Shown here piece by piece: positions 1-6,763 of a stretch of DNA of 7,527 nucleotides. Position 1 is the first letter of the stretch; every line of letters begins with the position of its first letter. The DNA comes from Chromatiales bacterium (GTDB lineage Bacteria; Pseudomonadota; Gammaproteobacteria; Chromatiales; Chromatiaceae), in the NCBI GenBank assembly GCA_022360595.1, contig JAKSCN010000082.1:1-7527 (forward strand), given 5' to 3'. Made by a program: the position numbers and the translations under genes. The notes beneath the pieces were generated by a model that searched no databases, had not been told where the DNA came from, and was given only the letters and a program-made list of their open reading frames with translations.

Positions 1-264
1 GACGAATACGGCATTGTTATGCTGTCTGACATCGCCCGTAAGGTCTTGGCCAAAGACCGCTCCCCCCAACGCGTCAATATCTATGAGATCATGACTAAAC
101 CGGTCATCTCCGTCGACCCGGATATGGATATCCGCTACTGCGCACGGCTCTTCACCCGTTACGACCTGTCACGCGCCCCGGTGATCAAGGATCGCGAAAT
201 CGTCGGTATTGTCGGCTTCACCGACATGGTCGTCAAAGGGTTGCAGGGCAAGGCTAAAGAGTAA
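1..264 (+). CDS. CBS-domain protein, C-terminal part (5' end outside window)
   Basis: The reading frame is open from base 1, so this is the last 87 residues of a longer protein. The ATG at 19 lies inside a conserved CBS segment and is unlikely to be the true start. The fragment begins with DEYGIVMLSDI, the typical end of one CBS repeat. A second repeat follows, from MTKPVISVDPDMDI to IVGIVGFTDMVVKGL. CBS pairs usually bind adenine nucleotides (AMP, ATP, SAM) and regulate an attached or partner protein; no attached catalytic domain is visible here. The protein looks soluble, with a short charged tail (QGKAKE). Its TAA stop is directly followed by the ampD ATG, which suggests co-transcription and translational coupling. 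The family call is firm, but the specific role is unknown. Confidence 0.88.
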   Translation, partial: DEYGIVMLSDIARKVLAKDRSPQRVNIYEIMTKPVISVDPDMDIRYCARLFTRYDLSRAPVIKDREIVGIVGFTDMVVKGLQGKAKE

Positions 265-816
265 ATGTTCATCGATCAGCAGGGACTGGTTAAAGCGGCC
301 CGTCAGTGCCCTTCCCCCAATCAGGATGAGCGCCCGGATAACTGCCCCCCGGATCTGCTGATCATTCACAACATCAGCCTGCCACCCAATGAGTTTGGCG
401 GGCCATGGATCGACCACCTGTTTCTCAACCAGCTCGACCCGGAGCAACACCCCTATTTTCGAGAGATCCATCAACTCCGGGTTTCAGCACACCTACTGAT
501 CCGCCGTGACGGCGAACTGGTACAATATGTACCACTGACCGCCCGGGCCTGGCATGCAGGCCAATCCTGCTTCGAAGGCCGCGAGGCATGCAACAACTTC
601 TCCATCGGTATCGAGCTGGAGGGGGCAGATCATATCCCTTTCACCAACCCGCAGTACCAACAGCTTGTTACGGTGACAAAAGCGATCATGGCACGCTTCC
701 CAGGAATCACACCAGAGCGGATAACAGGCCACAGCGATGTCGCCCCCGGGCGAAAAACCGACCCTGGTCCAGCCTTCGACTGGCTCCGCTATCGGCAACT
801 ATTGGCAGAGTCATAG
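265..816 (+). CDS. ampD: 1,6-anhydro-N-acetylmuramyl-L-alanine amidase AmpD
   Basis: AmpD is a cytoplasmic zinc amidase of peptidoglycan recycling. It cleaves the bond between anhydro-MurNAc and L-Ala in imported anhydro-muropeptides. In species with ampR-ampC this lowers the level of the inducer of AmpC beta-lactamase. The 183-residue product has the usual family length and a single amidase_2 domain with no signal peptide. The expected zinc ligands are present as His35 (in LLIIHNISLP), His156 (ITGHSDVAP) and Asp166 (RKTDPGPAFDW). The catalytic-site residues Glu117 (SIGIELEG) and Lys164 are also present. NEFGGPWID and LIRRDGELVQYVP match E. coli AmpD closely. The ATG at 265 gives the same N-terminus as E. 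coli AmpD and abuts the preceding stop; AAAGAG at 256-261 is a modest, close ribosome binding site. ampE follows after 52 bases. Neither ampC nor ampR is in view. Confidence 0.97.
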   Translation: MFIDQQGLVKAARQCPSPNQDERPDNCPPDLLIIHNISLPPNEFGGPWIDHLFLNQLDPEQHPYFREIHQLRVSAHLLIRRDGELVQYVPLTARAWHAGQSCFEGREACNNFSIGIELEGADHIPFTNPQYQQLVTVTKAIMARFPGITPERITGHSDVAPGRKTDPGPAFDWLRYRQLLAES

Positions 817-819
817 CGA

Positions 820-836
820 GCCCGATAAAATCGGGC
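820..836 (+). terminator. Hairpin between ampD and ampE, possible weak terminator or attenuator
   Basis: A perfect 7-bp inverted repeat, GCCCGAT/ATCGGGC, with a 3-base AAA loop begins 4 bases after the ampD stop. It is followed by CAATAATTT, which is A/T-rich but not a proper U-tract. It could act as a leaky terminator or as an RNA-stabilising stem that sets the ampD:ampE ratio. No promoter is obvious between it and ampE, so full termination seems unlikely. Confidence 0.4.
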
Positions 837-868
837 CAATAATTTCTAAGCCATAGATAGGCACCGCC

Positions 869-1711
869 ATGACCTTTTTTGCCATTGTCGTCAGTCTGCT
901 CATCGACCGTTTCTTTCTGGAGAGCGACAATTACCGTCGCCACAACTGGTTCACCGGTTACAGCAACTGGATTGCCCGCCACACATTCGCCGAGAAGACC
1001 TTCAACAGCAACCTGGGCCTTCTGCTGATTCTGACACCGCTGCTATTGATCACCGCCTGGCTCCAGTCCAACTTCGAGGGACTGATCTTCAGCACCGCCA
1101 TACTACTGCTCTGCCTTGGCCCGATAGATCTGGATCGTCAGGTCAATCTGCTAATCGACGCTGACGACCGAGACGACCTGGATCAACGCAACACCTTGGC
1201 CGAACAGATCATCGGCCGACCTATCCCTGAGGAGCCCCAAGAGTTCAGCCGCCTACTGGCTGAGAGCATACTCATCCAGGCTTGTGGACGACTCTTTGGG
1301 GTAATCTTCTGGTTCCTGCTTCTCGGGCCACTTGGCGCAGTACTCTACCGCTTCACCATGCAGCTAAAAGCACAGAACGAGAATACCGAGGCAAGCCAAC
1401 GCCTACTCAATATTCTCAACTGGATACCAGCACGCCTCACCGCCCTCGCCTACGCCATTGCAGGCAGCTTTGATGACGCCCTGCACGGTTGGCGTCAGCA
1501 CTACACCCTGATCAACCAGTACGGCAACGACCACAGCGCACCTGTTTTAGCGGGTGCCGGCATGGGGGCACTTAGGCTCGATGATAGCCACCAGATCGAA
1601 CTGCCCAGTATCGGTATCGCTGCGGAGTCTGCCCTCAACCTGGTCTGGCGTGCTACCCTGATCTGGGTGGGCATTCTCGGCTTCGCCTATCTGATCAAGT
1701 GGATAAACTGA
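869..1711 (+). CDS. ampE: AmpE-family inner-membrane protein
   Basis: AmpE is a polytopic inner-membrane protein almost always encoded next to ampD. It has been described as a signalling modulator of beta-lactamase induction, but its biochemical activity is not established. The 280-residue product is close to the E. coli length (284). Hydrophobic segments lie near residues 48-66, 71-87, 142-161 and 256-277, with a weaker one near 187-203. The family signature is visible as RLFGVIFWFLLLGPLGAVLYR (residues 141-161), interrupted here only by naming, and LNWIPARLTALAYAIAGSF (182-201). The region 88-135 is acidic and probably soluble. The ATG at 869 begins MTFFAIVVSLLIDRFF, matching the family N-terminus; the ribosome binding site is weak (AGG about 9 bases upstream). 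Its TGA overlaps the next ATG. Confidence 0.93.
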   Translation: MTFFAIVVSLLIDRFFLESDNYRRHNWFTGYSNWIARHTFAEKTFNSNLGLLLILTPLLLITAWLQSNFEGLIFSTAILLLCLGPIDLDRQVNLLIDADDRDDLDQRNTLAEQIIGRPIPEEPQEFSRLLAESILIQACGRLFGVIFWFLLLGPLGAVLYRFTMQLKAQNENTEASQRLLNILNWIPARLTALAYAIAGSFDDALHGWRQHYTLINQYGNDHSAPVLAGAGMGALRLDDSHQIELPSIGIAAESALNLVWRATLIWVGILGFAYLIKWIN

Positions 1712-2307
1712 TGACTGAAACGGTGATCGACCTACTCCGCCACGGCACACCCGTCGGCGGACGGCTCTATCGAGGGCAGAAAGACGACCCTCTCAGCGAC
1801 AAGGGCTGGGAACAGATGTGGTATGCCGTTTCAGGCGAAACACCCTGGACCAGGATCACCAGCTCACCGCTGTTGCGCTGCTGTGAGTTTGCTACCCAGC
1901 TTGCAGAAAAGTTGAAGCTGCCGCTCACCATCGATGAACGTTTTGCCGAACTGGGTTACGGCGTCTGGGAGGGAAAATCAGGCAGCGAGCTAAAAGAAAA
2001 CGACCCTGATATTCTCAAGCGCTTCTTCTATGATCCCCACAACCACACCCCTGAAGGCGCCGAGCCAATAGGTGCATTCATGGAGAGAGTATCCACCGCC
2101 TATGATGATGTGGTGACTCAACATGGGGGTGAGCGCATTCTGATTGTCGGTCATGCCTGCGTTATTCGAGCAGTCCTGGCTAAAACACTGGTGGCGCCTG
2201 CCGAGGCGATTTTTCGGATCAATGTAGAGACAGCCAGCCTAACCCGTATTCGCGAAAACGATGAGCGACCACCTACACTGCTGTTTCATAATCGCGACAA
2301 ACTTTGA
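1711..2307 (+). CDS. Histidine phosphatase family protein, alpha-ribazole-phosphatase-like
   Basis: This is a 198-residue cytoplasmic protein of the histidine phosphatase (phosphoglycerate mutase-like) superfamily. The active site is complete: Arg10-His11-Gly12 with His11 as the phospho-accepting histidine, Arg56 in SSPLLRC, Glu80 in FAELGYGVWEG as probable acid/base, and His148 in LIVGHACVIRA. The YRGQKDDPLSDKG segment resembles alpha-ribazole phosphatase (CobC), which acts late in cobalamin assembly. The family is promiscuous, however, and no cobalamin gene is nearby, so the substrate is left open. The ATG at 1711 shares its A with the ampE stop (TGATG) and is preceded by AAGTGG. An in-frame GTG at 1699 would add four residues (MDKL) but lacks a ribosome binding site. 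The tight overlap suggests translational coupling to ampE. The gene ends 3 bases from the oppositely oriented lspA stop. Confidence 0.9.
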   Translation: MTETVIDLLRHGTPVGGRLYRGQKDDPLSDKGWEQMWYAVSGETPWTRITSSPLLRCCEFATQLAEKLKLPLTIDERFAELGYGVWEGKSGSELKENDPDILKRFFYDPHNHTPEGAEPIGAFMERVSTAYDDVVTQHGGERILIVGHACVIRAVLAKTLVAPAEAIFRINVETASLTRIRENDERPPTLLFHNRDKL

Positions 2308-2310
2308 TGC

Positions 2311-2784
2311 CTATTTGCGCTGCTCTTCACCCTGATTAAACAGCATATCCAACACCATCAGCACCACACCGATGAAAATGGCTGAGTCGGCAATATTGAA
2401 GGCAGGCCAGTGCCACTCGCCGTAGTGGAAATCGAGAAAGTCGATAACATGCCCAAACAGCAGGCGATCGATCAGATTGCCGATTGCGCCGCCGATAATC
2501 AGCGAAAAGGCGATCGCAACCCAGCGTTCACGCTTCTGCAGCTTGGCCAGCCAGACCGCCAACAGCAGGCTCACGCCCGCGGCCAGCGCGGCAAACAGCC
2601 AACGCTGCCAACCGCCCTGGTCACTGAGAAAGCTGAATGCGGCCCCTTCGTTATAGGCCAGTGTCAGATTGAAAAAACCGGTGACCGGTATCGTCTCGTA
2701 GACCAGCAGGCTCGACTCAACCAGTTGCTTACTGATCTGATCCAGCCCAATGACGAGCACCGACAGCCACAACCAATTCAACAC
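2311..2784 (-). CDS. lspA: Lipoprotein signal peptidase (signal peptidase II)
   Basis: LspA is the inner-membrane aspartyl protease that removes the signal peptide from diacylglyceryl-prolipoproteins, N-terminal to the modified cysteine. The 157-residue product has the usual length and four hydrophobic segments, near residues 3-20, 60-80, 88-107 and 130-149. The catalytic aspartates are Asp115 in GHVIDFLDFH and Asp133 in FNIADSAIF. NLIDRL and YNEGAAFSFL are further conserved blocks. The start is GTG (2784-2782), supported by AAGGAG 8 bases upstream and by an N-terminus (MLNWLWLSVLVIGLDQISK) that aligns with the family. The gene lies 32 bases after ileS and is probably in the same transcript. 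fkpB and ispH, its usual downstream partners, are not present; the next gene is convergent. Confidence 0.97.
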   Translation of the reverse strand: MLNWLWLSVLVIGLDQISKQLVESSLLVYETIPVTGFFNLTLAYNEGAAFSFLSDQGGWQRWLFAALAAGVSLLLAVWLAKLQKRERWVAIAFSLIIGGAIGNLIDRLLFGHVIDFLDFHYGEWHWPAFNIADSAIFIGVVLMVLDMLFNQGEEQRK

Positions 2785-2792
2785 AACGTTAG

Positions 2793-2798
2793 CTCCTT
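2793..2798 (-). promoter_or_regulatory. Ribosome binding site of lspA
   Basis: On the - strand this reads AAGGAG, a near-perfect Shine-Dalgarno sequence, 8 bases before the GTG at 2784-2782. It decides the GTG start of lspA and is the strongest ribosome binding site seen in the window. Confidence 0.85.
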
Positions 2799-2816
2799 AT
2801 CTCTATTTCCCTAAAA

Positions 2817-5645
2817 CTAAGCGAAACGTCGCTTCTCACCGTCAGTGGTGACATTCTCAACACAACGACCACAAAGCTCAGGATGCCCTGCATGACTGCC
2901 CACATCCTCGCGGTGGTGCCAACAGCGCGCGCACTTGGCGTGTTCAGAGGCCTTCACCACAACCGATACACCCTCCAGATCGGTAGCCACCGCCTCGGCT
3001 GGCGCTTCCGCCGCCGGATGGACCCGGGCATAGGAGCTGATCAGTACAAAACGCAGCTCATCTTCCAATCTATTCAGCACATCATTGAACTCACCATCGC
3101 AATAGATATCCACTTCGGCATCCAGTGACGAGCCGATACTGCGCTCGCTACGCAGGGTTTCCATCTGTTTCGAGACCACCTCACGCACACTGACCACCTT
3201 GGCCCAGTAGTCACGGTCAAAGGCGTCATTCTGATCCAACTGAAACAGCCCTTCATACCAGGTTTCGGTAAAAATGGTGTCACCGCGCTTACCCGGAATA
3301 AACGGCCATATCTCATCCGCGGTAAAACTGAGAATCGGCGCCAACCAACGGCTCATCGCCTCAATGATGTGGTACATCGCCGTCTGGCAGGAGCGTCGGG
3401 CCTGACTGTCCGCCTGGGTGGTGTACTGGCGATCCTTAATGATATCCAGATAGAAACCGCTCATCTCATTGATACAGAAGTTGAGCACTTTCTGGTAGAT
3501 CGCGTGGAACTGATACTCTTCGTAGGCAACCTTCAGCTCCTCCTGAAGACGATAGGCACGATCAACCGCCCAGCGATCCAGCTCAATCATCTGATCAGCC
3601 GGCAGCAGATTTTCAGCCGGATCAAAACCGTTCAGATTGGCCAGCAGAAAACGCGCCGTGTTGCGGATCTTGCGGTAGGCGTCTGCAGTGCGCTTGAGAA
3701 TCTCATCGGAGACGCTCATCTCTGCGCGATAGTCGGTTGCCGCCACCCAGAGACGAATAATATCGGCCCCAAGCACCTTCATCACCTTCTGTGGGCTGAC
3801 CACGTTGCCGATCGATTTGGACATTTTGCGACCATCGGCGTCCACGGTGAAACCGTGGGTCAGAACGCCCTTGTAGGGCGCACACTCATTAATCGCCACC
3901 GAGATCATCAGAGATGACTGGAACCAGCCTCGATGCTGATCCGAACCCTCCAGATAGAGATCCGCCGGAAAGGTCAGCTCATCGCGATTATTCAGCACGG
4001 CAAAATGGGTGGCGCCCGAATCGAACCAGACATCCAGAGTATCTGTTACCTTGTCGTAGTGATCCGCCTCTTCACCGAGCAGATCACTCGGCTCCAACGC
4101 AAACCATGCCTCGATACCCTTCTCTTCGACCTGCTTCGCCACCGCCTCGATCAGCTCGGCTGTATTGGGATGTAGTTCACCTGTCTCCTTATGGATAAAC
4201 AGTGCGATCGGCACACCCCAGGTACGCTGACGCGAGATACACCAGTCGGGGCGGTTCTCCACCATCCCTTCGATACGCGCCTGGCCCCAGTCGGGGGTAA
4301 AGTGAACTTTTTCAATCTCATCCAGCGCGGTCTTGCGCAGCCCCTTCTGCTCCATGCTAACGAACCATTGAGGTGTCGCACGGAAGATGATCGGCGTTTT
4401 ATGGCGCCAGCAGTGCGGATAGCTATGGGCCAAACGCTGCTCGTGCAGCAATACGCCGTGGGCCTTCAGCACCTCGATCACCTTCTCATTGGCCTGGAAG
4501 ACATGCTGACCTTCGAACAGTTCGGTACCGGGCAGAAAACGGCCATCACCACCTACCGGATTTTCCACCTCAAGATTGTAGCGTTGGCCGACAATGTAAT
4601 CCTCCAGACCATGTCCGGGAGCGGTATGAACCGCACCGGTACCCGCCTCCAGGGTAACGTGCTCACCCAAAATCAGCGGCACTTCCCGATCATAGAAGCA
4701 GTGCTTCAGCTTCAGCCCCTCAAAGGCATCACCACGGCCGTAGGCGATCACACGATAATCTTCGATACCCCAGCGATCCATGGTCTCTTTCAGCAACCCT
4801 TCGGCAACCATCAGACGCTCTTTGCCGCGCGGGCCATCAGCCTGCACGATCACATAGTCGAGAGTCGGATGAACAGTCACCGCCTGGTTGGCTGGCAGTG
4901 TCCAGGGTGTGGTGGTCCAGATCACTACAGAGAGCGGCCCTTCACCATGACCACTGGGCACTGAGTGACAACGTGCCAGGAACACCTCGGGCTCAACCGC
5001 AGCAAAGCGTACATCGATGGAGAGGGACTCTTTGTCTTTGTACTCGACTTCCGCCTCAGCCAGCGCCGAGCCGCAATCGACACACCAGTGCACCGGTTTA
5101 TAGCCCTTATGGACATGGCCATTCTCAACAATACGGCCCATGGCGCGGATGATGTTCGCCTCGGTCTGGAAATTCATGGTGAGGTAGGGATTGTCCCAAT
5201 CACCCACAACACCCAAACGCTTGAAATCAACACGCTGTTTGTCGACCTGCGCTTCGGCATATTTTCTACAGGCGACCCGAAACTCGGCGGGAGTCACTTT
5301 CCCCCCAGGCTTGCCCACTTTCTTCTCCACCTGCAGCTCAATCGGCAGGCCGTGGCAATCCCAGCCCGGCACATAGGGGGCGTCTTTACCATCCAGGGTG
5401 CGGCTTTTGACAATAATGTCCTTAATCACCTTATTCACTGCATGGCCAATGTGAATCTCACCATTGGCATAGGGAGGACCGTCATGCAGCACAAATTTGG
5501 GGCGCCCAGCGCAAGCCTCCCTAATTCGCTGATACAGGTTCTCCTCTTCCCAGCGCTTGAGCATTTCGGGCTCACGGTTGGCGAGGTTACCCTTCATGGG
5601 GAAACCGGTTTGAGGAAGGTTTAAGGTACTCTTATAGTCAGTCAC
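2817..5645 (-). CDS. ileS: Isoleucyl-tRNA synthetase
   Basis: IleS is the cytoplasmic class I enzyme that charges tRNA-Ile with isoleucine and hydrolyses mischarged valine in its CP1 editing domain. The 942-residue product is full length (E. coli 938). It has HIGH at residues 65-68 (PPYANGEIHIGHAVNK) and KMSKS at 607-611. The editing domain carries WTTTPWTLPAN (243-253) and GTGAVHTAPGHGLEDY (335-350) with the conserved Asp349. A C-terminal zinc finger uses Cys905, Cys908, Cys925 and Cys928. This is the standard bacterial form with the zinc finger (IleS1 type), not the eukaryote-like, mupirocin-resistant form. The start is GTG (5645-5643), giving MTDYKSTLNLPQTGFPM, which matches E. coli from the first residues; AAAAGG lies 9 bases upstream. 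ribF precedes it by 58 bases and lspA follows by 32. Confidence 0.98.
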   Translation of the reverse strand: MTDYKSTLNLPQTGFPMKGNLANREPEMLKRWEEENLYQRIREACAGRPKFVLHDGPPYANGEIHIGHAVNKVIKDIIVKSRTLDGKDAPYVPGWDCHGLPIELQVEKKVGKPGGKVTPAEFRVACRKYAEAQVDKQRVDFKRLGVVGDWDNPYLTMNFQTEANIIRAMGRIVENGHVHKGYKPVHWCVDCGSALAEAEVEYKDKESLSIDVRFAAVEPEVFLARCHSVPSGHGEGPLSVVIWTTTPWTLPANQAVTVHPTLDYVIVQADGPRGKERLMVAEGLLKETMDRWGIEDYRVIAYGRGDAFEGLKLKHCFYDREVPLILGEHVTLEAGTGAVHTAPGHGLEDYIVGQRYNLEVENPVGGDGRFLPGTELFEGQHVFQANEKVIEVLKAHGVLLHEQRLAHSYPHCWRHKTPIIFRATPQWFVSMEQKGLRKTALDEIEKVHFTPDWGQARIEGMVENRPDWCISRQRTWGVPIALFIHKETGELHPNTAELIEAVAKQVEEKGIEAWFALEPSDLLGEEADHYDKVTDTLDVWFDSGATHFAVLNNRDELTFPADLYLEGSDQHRGWFQSSLMISVAINECAPYKGVLTHGFTVDADGRKMSKSIGNVVSPQKVMKVLGADIIRLWVAATDYRAEMSVSDEILKRTADAYRKIRNTARFLLANLNGFDPAENLLPADQMIELDRWAVDRAYRLQEELKVAYEEYQFHAIYQKVLNFCINEMSGFYLDIIKDRQYTTQADSQARRSCQTAMYHIIEAMSRWLAPILSFTADEIWPFIPGKRGDTIFTETWYEGLFQLDQNDAFDRDYWAKVVSVREVVSKQMETLRSERSIGSSLDAEVDIYCDGEFNDVLNRLEDELRFVLISSYARVHPAAEAPAEAVATDLEGVSVVVKASEHAKCARCWHHREDVGSHAGHPELCGRCVENVTTDGEKRRFA

Positions 5646-5654
5646 GGCCTGCTG

Positions 5655-5660
5655 CCTTTT
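5655..5660 (-). promoter_or_regulatory. Probable ribosome binding site of ileS
   Basis: On the - strand this reads AAAAGG, 9 bases before the GTG start codon of ileS. It is a moderate match. It supports the GTG start, which is mainly justified by alignment of the N-terminus with the E. coli protein. Confidence 0.5.
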
Positions 5661-5682
5661 CGCGTCTGAAATTCAAAACATC

Positions 5683-5696
5683 TGCCCAACTGGGCA
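5683..5696 (-). other. Small hairpin in the ribF-ileS gap
   Basis: On the - strand TGCCC-AGTT-GGGCA forms a 5-bp stem with a 4-base loop, followed by GATGTTTTG. It begins 7 bases after the ribF stop. The stem is short and the T-run is displaced, so it is at most a weak pause or processing site. No promoter for ileS is recognisable after it. Confidence 0.25.
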
Positions 5697-5703
5697 CTTC
5701 AAT

Positions 5704-6651
5704 CTATTGCTCGACTGCCGGTGGCAGTCCAAAAAACTCTCTTGCGGTCCGGGCGTCCAGCTCAATCTGCTGGCGCAACGCCTCAAAGGACTCAAAGCGC
5801 TGCTCATCGCGGAGCTTCTTACAAAACTCCACCTGCAGATGCGCGCCATAAATCTGCTCGGCAAAATCGAACAGATGCACCTCCAGCAGATAGCGATTAT
5901 CGCCCTCCACCGTCGGCCGGTTGCCGATATTGGCCACTCCACTTAATACACCCTGAGGCAAACCGTGTACCGACACGGCATAGACCCCCTGCAGAGGACT
6001 CACCTTGCGGTGCAGATCGATATTGGCGGTAGGAAAACCGATAGTTCTACCGCGCTCATAACCATGGGCCACTCTGCCGCAGATCATATAGGGCCGTCCC
6101 AAATAGGACTCTGCCGCTTCAAGATCACCCTGACTTAACGCTTCTCGGATACGAGTGCTGCTCACCCGTGCATCACCCACCATAAAGGTCTGGCGGTTCT
6201 CGACCTCAAAGCCATGTTCGCGGCCAACCTGGCGCAGTAGTTCGATATCGCCCTGGCGCTCGCACCCAAAACGGAAATCATCACCAACAAACAGATAGCG
6301 CACATCCAGCCCATCGACCAGTAACTGCTGAACAAAGTCCGCTGCCTCCATCTGCGCCAACTTGGCATTGAACTCCAGCAGCACAACCCTTTCAACGCCG
6401 GCATCCTGCAGCGCCAACAGCTTCTCACGCACCCGTGTCAACCTGGCTGGTGCGCGATCCGGGGCAAAAAACTCCAACGGCTGAGGCTCAAAGGTGATCA
6501 CGGTGGTCGGCAAGCCAAGCTCATGTGCCTTCGCCTGCAGATTAGCCAATACCGCCCGATGGCCAAGATGCACGCCGTCGAAATTACCAATCGTCGCCAC
6601 GCACCCACGGTGCGCTGCGCACAGATTATGTAAACCCCGGATTACCTGCAT
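5704..6651 (-). CDS. ribF: Bifunctional riboflavin kinase / FAD synthetase
   Basis: RibF phosphorylates riboflavin to FMN and then adenylylates FMN to FAD in the cytoplasm. The 315-residue product has the usual length and both domains. The N-terminal nucleotidyltransferase domain has TIGNFDGVHLGHRAV (residues 20-34), FVGDDFRFG (121-129) and SSTRIREAL (164-172). The C-terminal flavokinase domain has GRTIGFPTANI (201-211) and ANIGNRPTV (240-248), with the expected C-terminal helix FESFEALRQQI. The ATG at 6651-6649 fits the family N-terminus. The upstream sequence is T-rich (ACAATTTTT) with no Shine-Dalgarno sequence, so translation initiation may be inefficient or depend on an unstructured leader. 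It is probably the first gene of a ribF-ileS-lspA transcript started at the -10 box at 6690-6695. No FMN riboswitch is visible; the predicted leader of about 33 bases is too short for one. Confidence 0.97.
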   Translation of the reverse strand: MQVIRGLHNLCAAHRGCVATIGNFDGVHLGHRAVLANLQAKAHELGLPTTVITFEPQPLEFFAPDRAPARLTRVREKLLALQDAGVERVVLLEFNAKLAQMEAADFVQQLLVDGLDVRYLFVGDDFRFGCERQGDIELLRQVGREHGFEVENRQTFMVGDARVSSTRIREALSQGDLEAAESYLGRPYMICGRVAHGYERGRTIGFPTANIDLHRKVSPLQGVYAVSVHGLPQGVLSGVANIGNRPTVEGDNRYLLEVHLFDFAEQIYGAHLQVEFCKKLRDEQRFESFEALRQQIELDARTAREFFGLPPAVEQ

Positions 6652-6689
6652 AAAAATTGTCTGTAGCGGTTTCGATTCAAAAACGGGCT

Positions 6690-6695
6690 ATTATA
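6690..6695 (-). promoter_or_regulatory. Predicted -10 box of the ribF-ileS-lspA promoter
   Basis: The - strand reads TATAAT exactly. Transcription would begin near G6684, giving a leader of about 33 bases before the ribF ATG at 6651. At 16-18 bases upstream no good -35 hexamer is present (GGGACT region). A better-looking TTGATA (6713-6708) is only 12 bases from the -10 box, which is too short for ordinary sigma-70 spacing. There is no extended -10 TGn. The site is therefore a plausible but possibly activator-dependent promoter. Confidence 0.5.
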
Positions 6696-6696
6696 T

Positions 6697-6718
6697 GGGA
6701 ACTTTATTATCAAGTCCC
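6697..6718. repeat. Imperfect inverted repeat next to the ribF promoter
   Basis: GGGA(A)CTT and AAGTCCC pair over seven base pairs with one bulged A and a 7-base loop (TATTATC). The repeat sits directly upstream of the predicted -10 box, where a -35 element or an operator would lie. It is flanked by AAAAACGGG (6679-6687) and CCCTGTTTTT (6716-6725), which are themselves near-complementary. Each strand therefore shows a stem followed by five T residues. It could be an operator, a bidirectional terminator-like stem at the end of murJ, or chance in an A/T-rich gap. Confidence 0.4.
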
Positions 6719-6763
6719 TGTTTTTGCATTAAAACCTAGTCCTTTTCTAGCCAATTTTTTCGC

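Noticed and set aside
19..21. ATG at 19 as the start of a small 81-residue CBS protein.
   Set aside because: The frame is open to base 1 and the upstream codons (DEYGIV) continue the conserved end of a CBS repeat, so the gene begins outside the window.
2410..2814. 134-codon + strand open frame antisense to lspA.
   Set aside because: It has the same codon-aligned antisense relation to lspA, so its openness is explained by codon use. The product is low-complexity and rich in Gln, and has no recognisable family.
3369..3917. 182-codon + strand open frame antisense to the C-terminal half of ileS.
   Set aside because: It is the same codon-aligned shadow effect of ileS, with no independent ribosome binding site or domain.
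4191..5624. Two long + strand open frames (257 and 219 codons, in the same frame and separated by a single stop) antisense to ileS.
   Set aside because: They are exactly codon-aligned with ileS on the opposite strand. Stops in that frame can arise only where ileS uses TTA, CTA or TCA, which this gene rarely does. The translations show no recognisable domain, and ileS is unmistakable.
6738..6757. CTAG...CTAG repeat followed by GTTTT on the - strand, just after murJ, as a terminator.
   Set aside because: The stem is only 4 A/T-containing base pairs, too weak to call a terminator. The larger repeat at 6679-6725 is the better candidate.
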